Assembly (NCBI GenBank): GCA_902727855.1
Contig: CACVAS010000128.1
Location: forward strand, 1-64,000
DNA length: 64,000 bases
Direction of reading: 5' to 3'
Source of the DNA: an uncultured Sulfurovum sp.
GTDB taxonomy: Bacteria; Campylobacterota; Campylobacteria; Campylobacterales; Sulfurovaceae
Part shown: one piece after another, positions 43,278-52,138 of the stretch
Layout of the letters: the number at the start of each line of letters is the position of its first letter
How positions within the stretch are numbered: the first letter of the stretch is position 1
The notes under the pieces: model-generated
What the model was told of the DNA's origin: nothing
Database searches by the model: none
Seen by the model: only the letters and a program-made list of their open reading frames with translations
Translations under genes and position numbers: made by a program

Positions 43278-43568
43278 TTATGATAGAAGTAGAATATGAC
43301 GTTTAATCTCTTCTATCTCTAATTTCAATAGTTCTACTTCTTTTTTTAAAAATGCTATTTCAGATGCATCACTTGTTTCATCCTCATGATAGACAATACT
43401 CTTTTCAACCTCTTCTTCCGTTTCATTATCTAAAATAATATAAATATTTTTTTTGCCCTCTTCTGTAATCTCTACACTTTTGAGTTTCTTTGATTTTACC
43501 ATTTTCATCACATTAAATATACTTAATTTATGTTTGACGGCATAGGCTTTTATACTCATTTTTTCCAT
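43278..43568 (-). CDS. Small HTH plus coiled-coil protein
   Basis: A 96-residue protein that begins with a MerR/excisionase-like helix-turn-helix (IKAYAVKHKLSIFNVMKMVKSKKLKSVEI, about 5-33). A beta hairpin (GKKNIYIILD) and a C-terminal leucine-zipper-like coil (FLKKEVELLKLEIEEIKRHILLL) follow. It looks like a small DNA-binding dimer. AAGGATAAAG precedes the ATG. It is divergent from the SYLF genes and might regulate them. No family name. Confidence 0.7.
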   Translation of the reverse strand: MEKMSIKAYAVKHKLSIFNVMKMVKSKKLKSVEITEEGKKNIYIILDNETEEEVEKSIVYHEDETSDASEIAFLKKEVELLKLEIEEIKRHILLLS

Positions 43569-43642
43569 CTTTATCCTTCATTGTTTAGCACTATAGACAG
43601 AAGTACCTTATAAGTTATAGCTATACTAAAACTACACTATGA

Positions 43643-43648
43643 TATAAT
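43643..43648 (+). promoter_or_regulatory. Likely -10 box for the SYLF gene pair
   Basis: TATAAT, 30 bp before the first SYLF start, is followed by a T-rich leader and AAAGGAC. No good -35. Confidence 0.5.
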
Positions 43649-43677
43649 ATTTTTTATTAAATTAAAGGACAATGAGA

Positions 43678-44220
43678 ATGAGTAAATTCAAAACGATAGC
43701 GGTGATTTTTGCGATACTTGGCTTAATAACAACATCTGCTATGGCTAAATCTGCAAAAACACTAGACAATGAAGCCAATCTGGCAATCAATAAGTTTATT
43801 GAAGAGAATAAGAGTGCTGATGCATTTTTGGTGAAATCAAAAGCATTTTTGGTCTTTCCCTCTGTGAAACAAGCAGGTTTCTTTATTGGTGGTAAATATG
43901 GCGAGGGAGTACTTCGTATAGGACGAAAAACAAAAGGATACTATAGTATGACATCTGCATCAATTGGTATGCAAATGGGTGCACAAGAGTACTCTCTCGT
44001 TATTGCCTTTACAACCGATGCTTCACTTAACAAATTTTTACTAAGTGATGATGAATGGGAGACAGAAGTAGATGGAAAGATTGCTCTAGCTGAGTGGAAT
44101 TCTAAAGAAGAATTAGATACAGAATATGATGACCCAATGGTTGCCTTTGTGTTTGATTCAAAAGGACTTATGGGTTCTTTCTCGATGGAAGGCACAAAAT
44201 TTAAAAAGCTTAAACCGTAA
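43678..44220 (+). CDS. SYLF-domain (Ysc84-like) lipid-binding protein 1
   Basis: A 180-residue exported SYLF protein: signal peptide (to AMAKSAKT), then KAFLVFPSVKQAGFFIGGKYGEGVLRI, SMTSASIGMQMGAQEYSLVIAFT, and the end FDSKGLMGSFSMEGTKFKKL, each typical of the fold. SYLF proteins bind phospholipid and are often periplasmic stress proteins. The ATG at 43678 has AAAGGAC at good distance; the ATG 6 bp earlier is too close. It is the first of a tandem pair. Confidence 0.85.
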   Translation: MSKFKTIAVIFAILGLITTSAMAKSAKTLDNEANLAINKFIEENKSADAFLVKSKAFLVFPSVKQAGFFIGGKYGEGVLRIGRKTKGYYSMTSASIGMQMGAQEYSLVIAFTTDASLNKFLLSDDEWETEVDGKIALAEWNSKEELDTEYDDPMVAFVFDSKGLMGSFSMEGTKFKKLKP

Positions 44221-44237
44221 AAATAAAAGGATAAAAA

Positions 44238-44780
44238 ATGAATATATCTAAATATATCGCACAGGTACTCATAGCAGTATTTACAATGAGTACATTAACA
44301 TTTGCACAATCTGCAAAAAGTATTGAGAAAGATGCTAACAAAGCACTTGAAGAGTTTTACAATGACGTTGCCGGTTCAAAAAAGTTTTTAGCCAAAGCAA
44401 ACGGTTATGTTGTATTTCCTGAAGTGACAGAAGCAGGATTTATTTTTGGTGGAAGATACGGTGAAGGTGTCTTACGTGTCAATGGTGTTTCAAAATCATA
44501 CCATAGCATTGCATCAGCTTCAGTGGGACCTCAAATAGGTGCACAGACCTATTCTCTCATTATTGTATTTACATCTGAAACTGCTTTACGCAAGTTTATC
44601 CATGATGATGACTGGGAAGCTGATATGGATTTCAATATTGCAATGGCTGAATGGAATTCTGAAGAAGAACTCGATGAAATTGATTTTGGAGATAATATGA
44701 TTGGTTTTGTGTTTGACTCTGCGGGTCTTATGGGTAACTTTACTATGGAAGGTACAAGGTTTGAAAAAATAAATCCATAG
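44238..44780 (+). CDS. SYLF-domain (Ysc84-like) lipid-binding protein 2
   Basis: A 180-residue paralogue of the previous gene, 17 bp downstream (GYVVFPEVTEAGFIFGGRYGEGVLRV, SASVGPQIGAQTYSLIIVFT, FDSAGLMGNFTMEGTRFEKI), with its own signal peptide (MNISKYIAQVLIAVFTMSTLTFAQ, split at the Ala). The duplication is old, as much of the sequence outside the core has drifted. AAAAGGAT ribosome site. The pair ends at a bidirectional hairpin. Confidence 0.88.
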   Translation: MNISKYIAQVLIAVFTMSTLTFAQSAKSIEKDANKALEEFYNDVAGSKKFLAKANGYVVFPEVTEAGFIFGGRYGEGVLRVNGVSKSYHSIASASVGPQIGAQTYSLIIVFTSETALRKFIHDDDWEADMDFNIAMAEWNSEEELDEIDFGDNMIGFVFDSAGLMGNFTMEGTRFEKINP

Positions 44781-44797
44781 TTTTACGTACTATTTAA

Positions 44798-44832
44798 ATG
44801 AAAGAAATATATGTTTCTTGTATTTCTTTCAT
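44798..44832. terminator. Bidirectional hairpin between convergent genes
   Basis: ATGAAAGAAATA and TATTTCTTTCAT pair perfectly over 12 bp with an 11-base loop. It sits between the SYLF pair and the radical SAM gene, overlapping the latter's stop codon. T-rich DNA follows on both strands (CTTTTAAATT and TTTAAATAG). Confidence 0.65.
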
Positions 44833-45707
44833 ACCTCTTTTAAATTAAATCTCTCTTTATACGAACATTTTTGACATAACTCTTCTACTGCTTTTGACTC
44901 TTTAAATCCATTGATCATCGCTGTTGCTCTATGAGAATATAAAATATCATCAAGACTATCTGCATGTAAATCACCAAGTTCTATGACACCATCACAATCC
45001 AAACAACAAGGCACAACCTTTCCCGAAGCCAAGATGGCAATATGTGATTGTAACCCTTGACAAACACCATCTCCATACACCGTATTGGTAAGTGATGGCC
45101 ACTCAAAATAGTCATCAAAATGTACCAATACCTTAGAAGCTAAACGTATAGATTTGGGACGTGAACTATACACATTATCTAAATTTAGTGGCACATCAAA
45201 CGCTTTTGAAAGTTTCTTAAACAATACTTCATTAAAAGTTCGTTCACTCATTAATGTATCTAGGTTCCATACCCGTAAATTAATAAAAAGTTCAACTTTC
45301 CGCTTCAATTTTTCTTGACATAAGTCTAAGACAGGTTGAATATATTGTTCAAATGTAAATGAACTATCATTTTTATTATAACTATTTAACGATATATTTA
45401 TCTGCTTTACACAAGGATGAAACAGCGTGTCATAGCTATGTTTTTTCAGAAAATAACCACTGGTTGTTAGCATAGCCTTCAATCCATGTTTTTGGATTAT
45501 ATTTAAGTACTCATCTAAGTTTGATAGTGTCAAAGGGTCTCCCACTACATGACATGCTATCTCCTTAGTATAGGCTTTAGCTTGTTTGATTGTAGATTCA
45601 AAAAATGCTAAGCTCATTGCTTTGTCAGGTAATTCCTTGGTAGGGCAAAAGGTACAAGAGAGTCCACAAACATTCGTAATTTCTATATATATACGGTAAA
45701 ATTTCAT
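44829..45707 (-). CDS. Radical SAM/SPASM-domain protein
   Basis: A 292-residue radical SAM enzyme with the cluster motif C-x3-C-x2-C (Cys14, Cys18, Cys21 in NVCGLSCTFCPTK) at the N-terminus. A SPASM-type auxiliary cluster (CQGLQSHIAILASGKVVPCCLDCDG, then CQKC) lies at the C-terminus, about residues 215-285. SPASM enzymes mostly modify peptides or proteins. The ATG at 45707 has TAAGGT upstream. It lies 8 bp after a periplasmic-protein gene of unknown family; that protein may be its substrate or simply a neighbour. A simple Fe-S maturase role is also possible. Confidence 0.82.
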   Translation of the reverse strand: MKFYRIYIEITNVCGLSCTFCPTKELPDKAMSLAFFESTIKQAKAYTKEIACHVVGDPLTLSNLDEYLNIIQKHGLKAMLTTSGYFLKKHSYDTLFHPCVKQINISLNSYNKNDSSFTFEQYIQPVLDLCQEKLKRKVELFINLRVWNLDTLMSERTFNEVLFKKLSKAFDVPLNLDNVYSSRPKSIRLASKVLVHFDDYFEWPSLTNTVYGDGVCQGLQSHIAILASGKVVPCCLDCDGVIELGDLHADSLDDILYSHRATAMINGFKESKAVEELCQKCSYKERFNLKEV

Positions 45708-45715
45708 TTGTAACC

Positions 45716-46771
45716 TTAACGCATACAAGTAGATAAATCTGTAATGTTTTTTGCACGTTTAATACAAGGCATACGTGCTTGAAGATATATCAGTTCATTT
45801 TCAATTTTATCTAACAACTCATTTTTACGCTGTTCATCCCAAAGAATAATGAAATTATTCTCTTTGGTACCTAACTTATCCTTCATCGTAGTAAAATGTT
45901 CTATGCATTGATTTGCCTCAAATGGATTTTCTCCAATATGTAAACAAGCCCTAGTCTTTTGCAATGCCGTCATCAATTCTGGAAGCAGTGTTATCTGTTT
46001 TTCAAAAATTGTATTCGAAATTTTATTAATAAAAGAAATTCTATTTTTATCTTTTAAATGTATTGAGTCAACCACAGCAGATATCTCTATATTACTTTCT
46101 GACTTTAATGTTTTACAAAAATCTTCAGGTTTGTTAAGAGTATTGGCTTTAAAACCACTGTTATGCAAACCAAAATCATGTAAAGGATAATCAGGCAGTA
46201 GACATTCATCTTCTGATATATTCATATCTAAATATACTTTTGTTGCTACTTTAGTATACGAAATACCATATGCCTTGAAAGTATGCTTTAATACGATTCC
46301 TTTATACATACATTTTTGTATGCCATTTTTTGTCCAATTGATACACTCTAACCCTGCTACCTCTTCTTTATTTTGTTTTACATATCCATCTGTTATATGC
46401 TCTTCATATATATTAGTATAAGATTTAGGGTGTTCGATGAGTTGTTCATTTTCATAATCTGCTACAATATATGTATCTTGGGTTGTTTTTTCAAATCTTT
46501 TTACTTCTTGATTGTATTTTATGCTTCCTTGGGTAGAAATTACACCACTCTCTTCTATCACATTTTGTATGCCTCTTGATTTAAATGTAAGTTTGGCGTG
46601 TCCATCCACACTAAGATTTGTCTCAGCAGTAAGTATGCCCCCGCCTTTAATAGTATAGTGAACACTACCTTTTTCAATCTCAAAAGGATAGACTGTTTTT
46701 GCAAATATAAATATGTTATGTAATAGAAAAAAAGAAAATATGTAGAATATAATTTTATAATGATAAAACAT
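45716..46771 (-). CDS. Exported protein, unknown family A (paralogue of the 48358 gene)
   Basis: A 351-residue protein with a signal-like hydrophobic start (to IFIFAK) and no known domain. It shares with the product of 48358-49527 the blocks KGSVHYTIKGGG / KIEYELKGSG, CINWTKNGIQKCMYKGIVLK / CVIWDLMGTKQCMYKGIPLK, LPDYPLH / LPDYPVY, and a Cys-containing end (MPCIKRA...CMR / MPCIQEA...CMPEDKY). The conserved Cys suggest disulphides in the periplasm. The start at 46771 is an ATG with GAAGG upstream; a TTG 3 bp earlier is less likely. Function unknown. Confidence 0.8.
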   Translation of the reverse strand: MFYHYKIIFYIFSFFLLHNIFIFAKTVYPFEIEKGSVHYTIKGGGILTAETNLSVDGHAKLTFKSRGIQNVIEESGVISTQGSIKYNQEVKRFEKTTQDTYIVADYENEQLIEHPKSYTNIYEEHITDGYVKQNKEEVAGLECINWTKNGIQKCMYKGIVLKHTFKAYGISYTKVATKVYLDMNISEDECLLPDYPLHDFGLHNSGFKANTLNKPEDFCKTLKSESNIEISAVVDSIHLKDKNRISFINKISNTIFEKQITLLPELMTALQKTRACLHIGENPFEANQCIEHFTTMKDKLGTKENNFIILWDEQRKNELLDKIENELIYLQARMPCIKRAKNITDLSTCMR

Positions 46772-46830
46772 CAAATACCTTCGTAAGTATTCGAGTATTG
46801 TATCATAAAATCATGTTAATATATAAAAAT

Positions 46831-46862
46831 AATGACAAACGCACTAACTTGCATGTGTCATT
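46831..46862 (-). terminator. Terminator of the OmpA-family gene
   Basis: On the minus strand AATGACA and TGTCATT pair over 7 bp around 18 bases, followed by ATTTTTATA. It lies 17 bp downstream of the OmpA-family stop, so the genes below it may have their own promoter. Confidence 0.55.
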
Positions 46863-46878
46863 ACAATCTTAGAGATAC

Positions 46879-48249
46879 CTATTGTGCGATGATATTAATC
46901 TCAACACGACGATTTTTTTGTTTATTCTCTTTTGTATCATTAGGAACAAGTGGTTTAGTTTCACCATACCCTTTTGCAGTTAAACGATCTGCAGCGACAG
47001 CAGCAGAAGCCAATGCATTTTTAACAGCATTTACTCTTGATTGAGAGAGGTTTTGATTAAAGGCTTCATCTCCATCTGAGTCTGTATGACCTGCAATTTC
47101 AACCTTAATACTTGGATATTTCTTTAGAATAGCTGCCAACTTATTGACTGTATCTAAACCTTTTGTTGTTAAGTTAGCTTTAGCAGTTTGAAACTCAATA
47201 TTTTCTACTTTGAGTAGTTTAATAATATTCTCTTTAGCTTCAGCCTCCACTTTTGCCTGAGCAGCTTGTCTTACTTTCTCTGCCGCTTCAGCTTCTGCTT
47301 TCGCTTTTGCATCTGCTGCAAGTCTTGCTTTCTCTGCTGCTTCTGCTTCTGCTTTCGCTTTTGCATCTGCTGCAAGTCTTGCTTTCTCTGCCGCTTCAGC
47401 TTCTGCTTTCGCTTTTGCATCTGATGCGAGTCTTGCTTTCTCTGCCGCTTCAGCTTCTGCTTTCGCTTTTGCATCTGCTGCGTTTTTTGCTAACACATCA
47501 CCATTGCTTTGTATCTCATCTTTTATATTTGGCATCTTACCATCTAATGCAATAGTTTTAATACTGTCATTCGCATTACCAAATACATATTCAACACTTA
47601 AGTTTCCATCATCAGCTAACGTTTTTGTCGCTGCATTTACATCATCAGTTGTTGTTTTTAGTGCAGCTCTAGCATCATTAGAAAGTGTATTTGAACTTGT
47701 TTTCATATTTGTAAACACAGTTCTTACAGAAGTATCTGCATCTTTAGAAAGTGTGTTACTACTATCATTTACGTTATCACTTAAGATATGTACTGTTTTA
47801 TTTGCATCACTTGAAACTGATTTGAAAACTTGGAAAGTATCACCAGAGAGAGTAGTGACTGACTCTTTTGCATCAGCTGATGCTACAGACATTGAATCTT
47901 TGATATCTTTTGTTGTATTTGTAACAGACTCTTTAGTATCTGTAGATATAGTAATCAAGGCTTCTTTAGCATTTTTTGATGTTTCTACTTCAACTATTTT
48001 TAAGTCATCTGATACTTTTACAATAGAATCTCTCGAGTCTTTACTCACAGTACTTGTGGTTCTTTCAGCACTTTGAGTCGTTTCAACAAAACCATCTTTT
48101 AAGCCCGTCAGAGTATCTTTAGCATCTTTACTCATACTTACAACTACATCTTTAACATCTGTAATGAGATCACCTATTTTTGTTGAATCTCCATACACAC
48201 TAGTTAATAATGATGCAGTTATAATAGAAATTGTTATTGTCTTTTTCAT
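46879..48249 (-). CDS. OmpA-family protein with long helical region
   Basis: A 456-residue envelope protein: signal peptide (MKKTITISIITASLLTSVYG), about 220 residues of repeating KDAK/SxDxxxS helical heptads, four 18-residue AKAKAEAEAAEKARLA(A/S)D repeats like TolA, then an OmpA C-terminal domain. The peptidoglycan-binding residues are visible in AGHTDSDGDEAFNQNLSQSRVNAV (Asp and Arg). It would stand on the outer face of the peptidoglycan. No beta-barrel is present. It is transcribed with the surrounding envelope genes, although 108 bp separate it from the gene upstream. Confidence 0.88.
   Translation of the reverse strand: MKKTITISIITASLLTSVYGDSTKIGDLITDVKDVVVSMSKDAKDTLTGLKDGFVETTQSAERTTSTVSKDSRDSIVKVSDDLKIVEVETSKNAKEALITISTDTKESVTNTTKDIKDSMSVASADAKESVTTLSGDTFQVFKSVSSDANKTVHILSDNVNDSSNTLSKDADTSVRTVFTNMKTSSNTLSNDARAALKTTTDDVNAATKTLADDGNLSVEYVFGNANDSIKTIALDGKMPNIKDEIQSNGDVLAKNAADAKAKAEAEAAEKARLASDAKAKAEAEAAEKARLAADAKAKAEAEAAEKARLAADAKAKAEAEAAEKVRQAAQAKVEAEAKENIIKLLKVENIEFQTAKANLTTKGLDTVNKLAAILKKYPSIKVEIAGHTDSDGDEAFNQNLSQSRVNAVKNALASAAVAADRLTAKGYGETKPLVPNDTKENKQKNRRVEINIIAQ
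47257..47472 (-). repeat. Four 54-bp tandem repeats in the OmpA-family gene
   Basis: Four copies of an 18-codon unit (AKAKAEAEAAEKARLAxD), the last diverged at its end. Most differences are single bases. The unit is in frame, so recombination can change the length of the Ala/Glu/Lys helix. Confidence 0.85.
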
Positions 48250-48357
48250 CGTTAGCCTTTAATTAAATTATAAATATAGGTAATATAATAATTAAATATA
48301 TATTATATTTAACTTAAGAATAACTAATAATTGATTGGAAACATACAATATTTATTA

Positions 48358-49527
48358 CTAATACTTATCTTCTGGCATACAACGTTGAAAGGCATCCATT
48401 GTTTGCGCTTCTTGTATACAAGGCATCATCTTTTCAAACTCTTTCATGTCATTCAGCATTTCTTTTTTATCCTGTTTCGACCAACTAGTGAGAAGTTCTT
48501 CATCTCCTCCAAACATTTCATTCCCTTTATTTACACATTTATTTGCCTCTTTGAGTGTATTTGCAGTACCAAAACACTCTTTTGCAAAGACCATCTCCTC
48601 CATGCTACTTTCTTCAAAAATCTCTTTTTTCATCATAGCTAACATTTTACCTTCGCCACCCATAGCATTCATCATAGCTTTTTGCATCATCTTCTCTTGA
48701 TCAGGTGAGATATCTTGACTCATATCTATACCTGCTTTACTCAATGCAGCCATTCCTGCTCCTAATGCTGCCATACCTTGTGCAACTTCATTAGACTCTA
48801 TATCTTTTGAGCCATTATCCTTCATATCCATTTGACCTATTTTACTTTTGTCCAACTCTTTTGGTTCTCCTCCTTGCATCATGACATCCATATCTAAATT
48901 GTACACAGGATAGTCTGGAAGCTTAAAGTCATCATTATTTAACCCAATATCAAACACTGCACTAATAGCTACTTCTGTACTCTTCATGCCCATAATGTCA
49001 GACTCTACTTTAAGTGGTATACCTTTATACATACATTGTTTTGTACCCATAAGATCCCATATGACACATTCAAAACCAAGTACCTTATCAGTACCAAGCT
49101 TCTTTCCACCCATTTTTATCATTATCTCTTCACCAGTTTGTTTTATATTTTTCCCACCTCTAAGCATAGCGGCAATTGCAGCACCTTGGTTCTTCATACG
49201 GTGAATAATCTTTTTGTCAAAATCCACTTTATACATAACAGTATCATTCATATACATCATGGTATGCGTTTTATTGACTTTTGTCGTTCCCATTGTTGTC
49301 TCTTTTTTAACTTCATTTCTCTCTTCAAGATTTTTTACACCATAGTCATCAAAAATGAGTCTTTTTTTACCAATAGACTTAACCTTCACCATCCCCATGA
49401 TGTCTCCAGAACCTTTTAGTTCATACTCTATCTTGGCACTCTTCACATCGTACTTTTTCATTTGATTTGCTTCAATACCTGTCAATCCTAAACCCACTAT
49501 TATCAATAACTTCACAACTTTAATCAT
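48358..49527 (-). CDS. Exported protein, unknown family A (Met-rich member)
   Basis: A 389-residue protein with a signal peptide (to GIEANQ). It shares its order of motifs with the 45716 gene product: an EYELKGSG opening, CVIWDLMGTKQCMYKGIPLK near residue 160, LPDYPVYNL, and the W-x-K-Q...MPCIQEA...CMPEDKY end. It has an inserted region (about 225-300) very rich in Met (QGMAALGAGMAAL, MMQKAMMNAMGG). No family recognised. It lies 12 bp after the VWA gene, so the two are co-translated or nearly so; a complex with the VWA protein is a fair guess. Confidence 0.8.
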   Translation of the reverse strand: MIKVVKLLIIVGLGLTGIEANQMKKYDVKSAKIEYELKGSGDIMGMVKVKSIGKKRLIFDDYGVKNLEERNEVKKETTMGTTKVNKTHTMMYMNDTVMYKVDFDKKIIHRMKNQGAAIAAMLRGGKNIKQTGEEIMIKMGGKKLGTDKVLGFECVIWDLMGTKQCMYKGIPLKVESDIMGMKSTEVAISAVFDIGLNNDDFKLPDYPVYNLDMDVMMQGGEPKELDKSKIGQMDMKDNGSKDIESNEVAQGMAALGAGMAALSKAGIDMSQDISPDQEKMMQKAMMNAMGGEGKMLAMMKKEIFEESSMEEMVFAKECFGTANTLKEANKCVNKGNEMFGGDEELLTSWSKQDKKEMLNDMKEFEKMMPCIQEAQTMDAFQRCMPEDKY

Positions 49528-49539
49528 TTCTATCCTCTC

Positions 49540-51303
49540 TTATTTTGTAAACATCTGAAGCTCTTGACTCATATCATCAAAGGCTTTATCTGCTTTTATA
49601 TTTTGTTCTTTTTTCTTTTCTTCTATCTCTTTTGTTTTCTCAGGGTCCATCATGCCACCCAGTGCATTAAGAAAAGCCCCTGCCTCATTCATATCTTTTG
49701 CATTCTCACTACCTACTGCTTTACTCATTTGTCCCAACAATGCTCCCAGCTGTTCCAAACCTTTTACAGCTTCTTTCATATCTTCAGTGTTACTAGCCTT
49801 GTCTTCTTTATCTTTAACCATAGGCTTATTTTCTTTTTGAACAGCTTGACTATCAAGCTGAATTAATGCTTCTTTATCTAAGTCTTCTGTAGTAGTTGTC
49901 ATATCTAACAATAGTTTTGATTCACTACCACCTACAGTAAACTTCATCTCTTTTGTGCCACTACCTACCTTAGCTTCTACAGTATATTCTCCATTATCCA
50001 GTGTTATCTTTAAGGTTTCACTACATTTTAATTTTTTTTCATAAACTAACTGTCCACTACTTGCATAAATTTCATATTGAACTTGTTTAGCACTATCATC
50101 ACATTTTGCTTTTATCATAAATTGTCCAAAAAGTACATGTATTTTCGTAACTTCACCAGCTTTAATTTCAAAAGCTGTCTCTTTTTTGAATTCATTGTAG
50201 CTTGATTTGAGCATATACTTCCCTACAGGCAGTTGCTCTTCTCCTAAACGTTTTTTAGTCGAACTTTCGCTTGCTATACGTTCCTCTACCTGACCATCTA
50301 TCATCTTATAGATACTATGGTACGCACCAATCCACTTGCCTCCCTCTTTTTCTGAAGCTGAAATCTCTAATTTCCCTGTCTCTCCCATGACAACATGTAT
50401 TTTCGTGACTTCACCTGCTTTAATTTCAAAAGCTGTCTCTTTTTTAAATTCATTGTAACTTGATTTGAGCATATACTTCCCTACAGGCAGTTGCTCTTCT
50501 CCTAAACGTTTTTTAGTCGAACTTTCGCTTGCTATACGTTCCTCTACCTGACCATCTATCATCTTATAGATACTATGGTACGCACCTATCCACTTGCCTC
50601 CCTCTTTTTCTGAAGCTGAAATTTCCAAATTATTTTTGAGTGCCTTTACTATAGGCTTGGGTTTTAGCTTAACCACCTCAACTTTTTTAGCTATCACTTT
50701 CATAGCACTGTTAAGTGCTGTAGCATTTTTAGCAGAGAAGTACTCTCCACCTGTAGAAGAAGCTATACATTCTAACTGTTTATCTGTCTTTTTGTCTACA
50801 TTAAATCCAATCACATGGGTAATAAAATCTATACCCTTTGCTTCTAGTTCCTTGGCTGTAGCACATGGGTCTGGATCACAAGTCTCTTTTCCATCACTTA
50901 TGAGGATAATAGTTGCTTTCTCTTCTGTATACTTAAGCTCTTTAGCCACTTTTTTAATAGCTCTACTAATAGGTGTTTTACCTTTAGGGTTCAAAGCAAA
51001 AACCGTAGATATCATTTTATTTTTGTCTATTTTACTAGCAGGAATAAGTGTTTCAATATCATCACAATCTCCCTTTGTACGATGTCCATATGCAGTCAAT
51101 CCTAATTCAACATTAGGATTCCACTCTTTTACTACATTTTTTAAAGCATCTCTGGCTATTTCTAGTTTGGTCACTCCATCTATCTGTCCCCACATACTTC
51201 CACTAGCATCAAAAATGATAACGGCTCTAGGTTTTTCCTCAGCCCATACAGATGTAGCAAACAAAGTCAAAACCAATACTATTCCCATTAAATATTTAAT
51301 CAT
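49540..51303 (-). CDS. Exported VWA-domain protein with duplicated beta domain
   Basis: A 587-residue periplasmic or surface protein. After a signal peptide (to SVWAEE) comes a von Willebrand A domain with an intact MIDAS (DASGSMWG, then Thr in GKTPISRA and Asp in LISDGKET). Two nearly identical 86-residue beta domains follow (about 225-310 and 311-396, LEISASEKEGGKWIGAYHS...), then another beta domain and a helical tail rich in Glu/Lys/Met. It probably binds a protein partner through a metal ion. Operon: Yip1 gene 27 bp upstream, family-A gene 12 bp downstream. Confidence 0.87.
   Translation of the reverse strand: MIKYLMGIVLVLTLFATSVWAEEKPRAVIIFDASGSMWGQIDGVTKLEIARDALKNVVKEWNPNVELGLTAYGHRTKGDCDDIETLIPASKIDKNKMISTVFALNPKGKTPISRAIKKVAKELKYTEEKATIILISDGKETCDPDPCATAKELEAKGIDFITHVIGFNVDKKTDKQLECIASSTGGEYFSAKNATALNSAMKVIAKKVEVVKLKPKPIVKALKNNLEISASEKEGGKWIGAYHSIYKMIDGQVEERIASESSTKKRLGEEQLPVGKYMLKSSYNEFKKETAFEIKAGEVTKIHVVMGETGKLEISASEKEGGKWIGAYHSIYKMIDGQVEERIASESSTKKRLGEEQLPVGKYMLKSSYNEFKKETAFEIKAGEVTKIHVLFGQFMIKAKCDDSAKQVQYEIYASSGQLVYEKKLKCSETLKITLDNGEYTVEAKVGSGTKEMKFTVGGSESKLLLDMTTTTEDLDKEALIQLDSQAVQKENKPMVKDKEDKASNTEDMKEAVKGLEQLGALLGQMSKAVGSENAKDMNEAGAFLNALGGMMDPEKTKEIEEKKKEQNIKADKAFDDMSQELQMFTK
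50115..50630 (-). repeat. Two tandem 258-bp units in the VWA gene
   Basis: Two copies of an 86-codon unit, almost identical for more than 200 bases (only single-base changes seen, e.g. near 50189 and 50203). The duplication is recent and in frame. Confidence 0.85.
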
Positions 51304-51330
51304 TCTTCTTCCCTTTCTTTTAGTTTAAAT

Positions 51331-51951
51331 TTAGTGTTGCATCTCTAGGTGACCCATATCAGGTACAGATGGCTGTAAAAATTGACCCAAGGTAAAATGT
51401 AAAACCAACGAGACAACAATAGATGCCAATATCATCAAAATAAAGTAACTTAAGCGTTTTTCTAAAGGTACTTCCATGAAAATAGGAATGGCTTTATAAA
51501 ACAGAACCATAGAATAGATACCTAATCCTAATGATAGTAAAAGACCAATCATAGGCACTGTAGCAAATGCCTGTCCTAGTAATGAAGGAATAGAAACCAA
51601 AAATAGCATCCAAATCGCTCTATTTTGATTTTCTATACCTCCTACCCTTTTGGATAAATAGACTGCAACCCAACTCATAATTGAAATAGGTATCACATAC
51701 AATATAACAGACCCTACTGCCTGTAACACGATCTCACCCATTGTAGGTCTCACAACACCTATAAATGGAATTTGATACCCAAATAAAACTATCATCACAG
51801 CACTAAGCACTGCAACGACCCCAACAAATGTTAAAATAGGAGATTTTAAACTATCACTCCACGCTCTGTTGTCATCTAACTTATCATTCCATAATGACTT
51901 AGGTGAAATGACACCTCTACTGGCTAAATCTAAAAGTTCTTGTATATTCAT
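51331..51951 (-). CDS. Yip1-domain membrane protein
   Basis: A 206-residue inner-membrane protein of the Yip1 family with about five helices (SPILTFVGVVAVLSAVMIVL, MGEIVLQAVGSVILYVIPISIMS, and others) after a soluble start (MNIQELLDLASRG). Bacterial Yip1 proteins are uncharacterised; some act in envelope traffic or assembly. The ATG at 51951 has AAGGAG; the earlier ATG lacks it. It is the first gene of the Yip1-VWA operon, downstream of the decamer repeats. Role unknown. Confidence 0.82.
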   Translation of the reverse strand: MNIQELLDLASRGVISPKSLWNDKLDDNRAWSDSLKSPILTFVGVVAVLSAVMIVLFGYQIPFIGVVRPTMGEIVLQAVGSVILYVIPISIMSWVAVYLSKRVGGIENQNRAIWMLFLVSIPSLLGQAFATVPMIGLLLSLGLGIYSMVLFYKAIPIFMEVPLEKRLSYFILMILASIVVSLVLHFTLGQFLQPSVPDMGHLEMQH

Positions 51952-51982
51952 TTTATACTCCTTATACAATAAGTTTAAGTGT

Positions 51983-52022
51983 ATCTAAAAAATATGTCAA
52001 AATGTGACAAAATATGACAAAA
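51983..52022 (-). promoter_or_regulatory. Decamer direct-repeat array before the Yip1-VWA operon
   Basis: Read on the minus strand: TTTTGTCATA, TTTTGTCACA, TTTTGACATA, then TTTTTTAGATAC, i.e. three 10-bp direct repeats and a partial fourth, 32-71 bp before the Yip1 start. An identical 25-bp array (51998-52022 against 58580-58604) precedes the DUF285 gene. Ten-base direct repeats are the binding style of OmpR/PhoB-family regulators, and such a gene starts 117 bp away. Confidence 0.65.
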
Positions 52023-52138
52023 TTCTCAGATGTATAGACAAATTGACGCGACATCTTTTTCTATTTATTAGAAAATGTAGGGTAATATATTACTTACTTA
52101 TTCATCGTCATCAAGTAAATAGTTAAGTAAGGTAAAAT

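Noticed and set aside
47253-47555. Leu-rich plus-strand frame of 100 codons
   Set aside because: Mirror of the Ala/Glu/Lys repeats in the OmpA-family gene; pure consequence of the 54-bp repeats.
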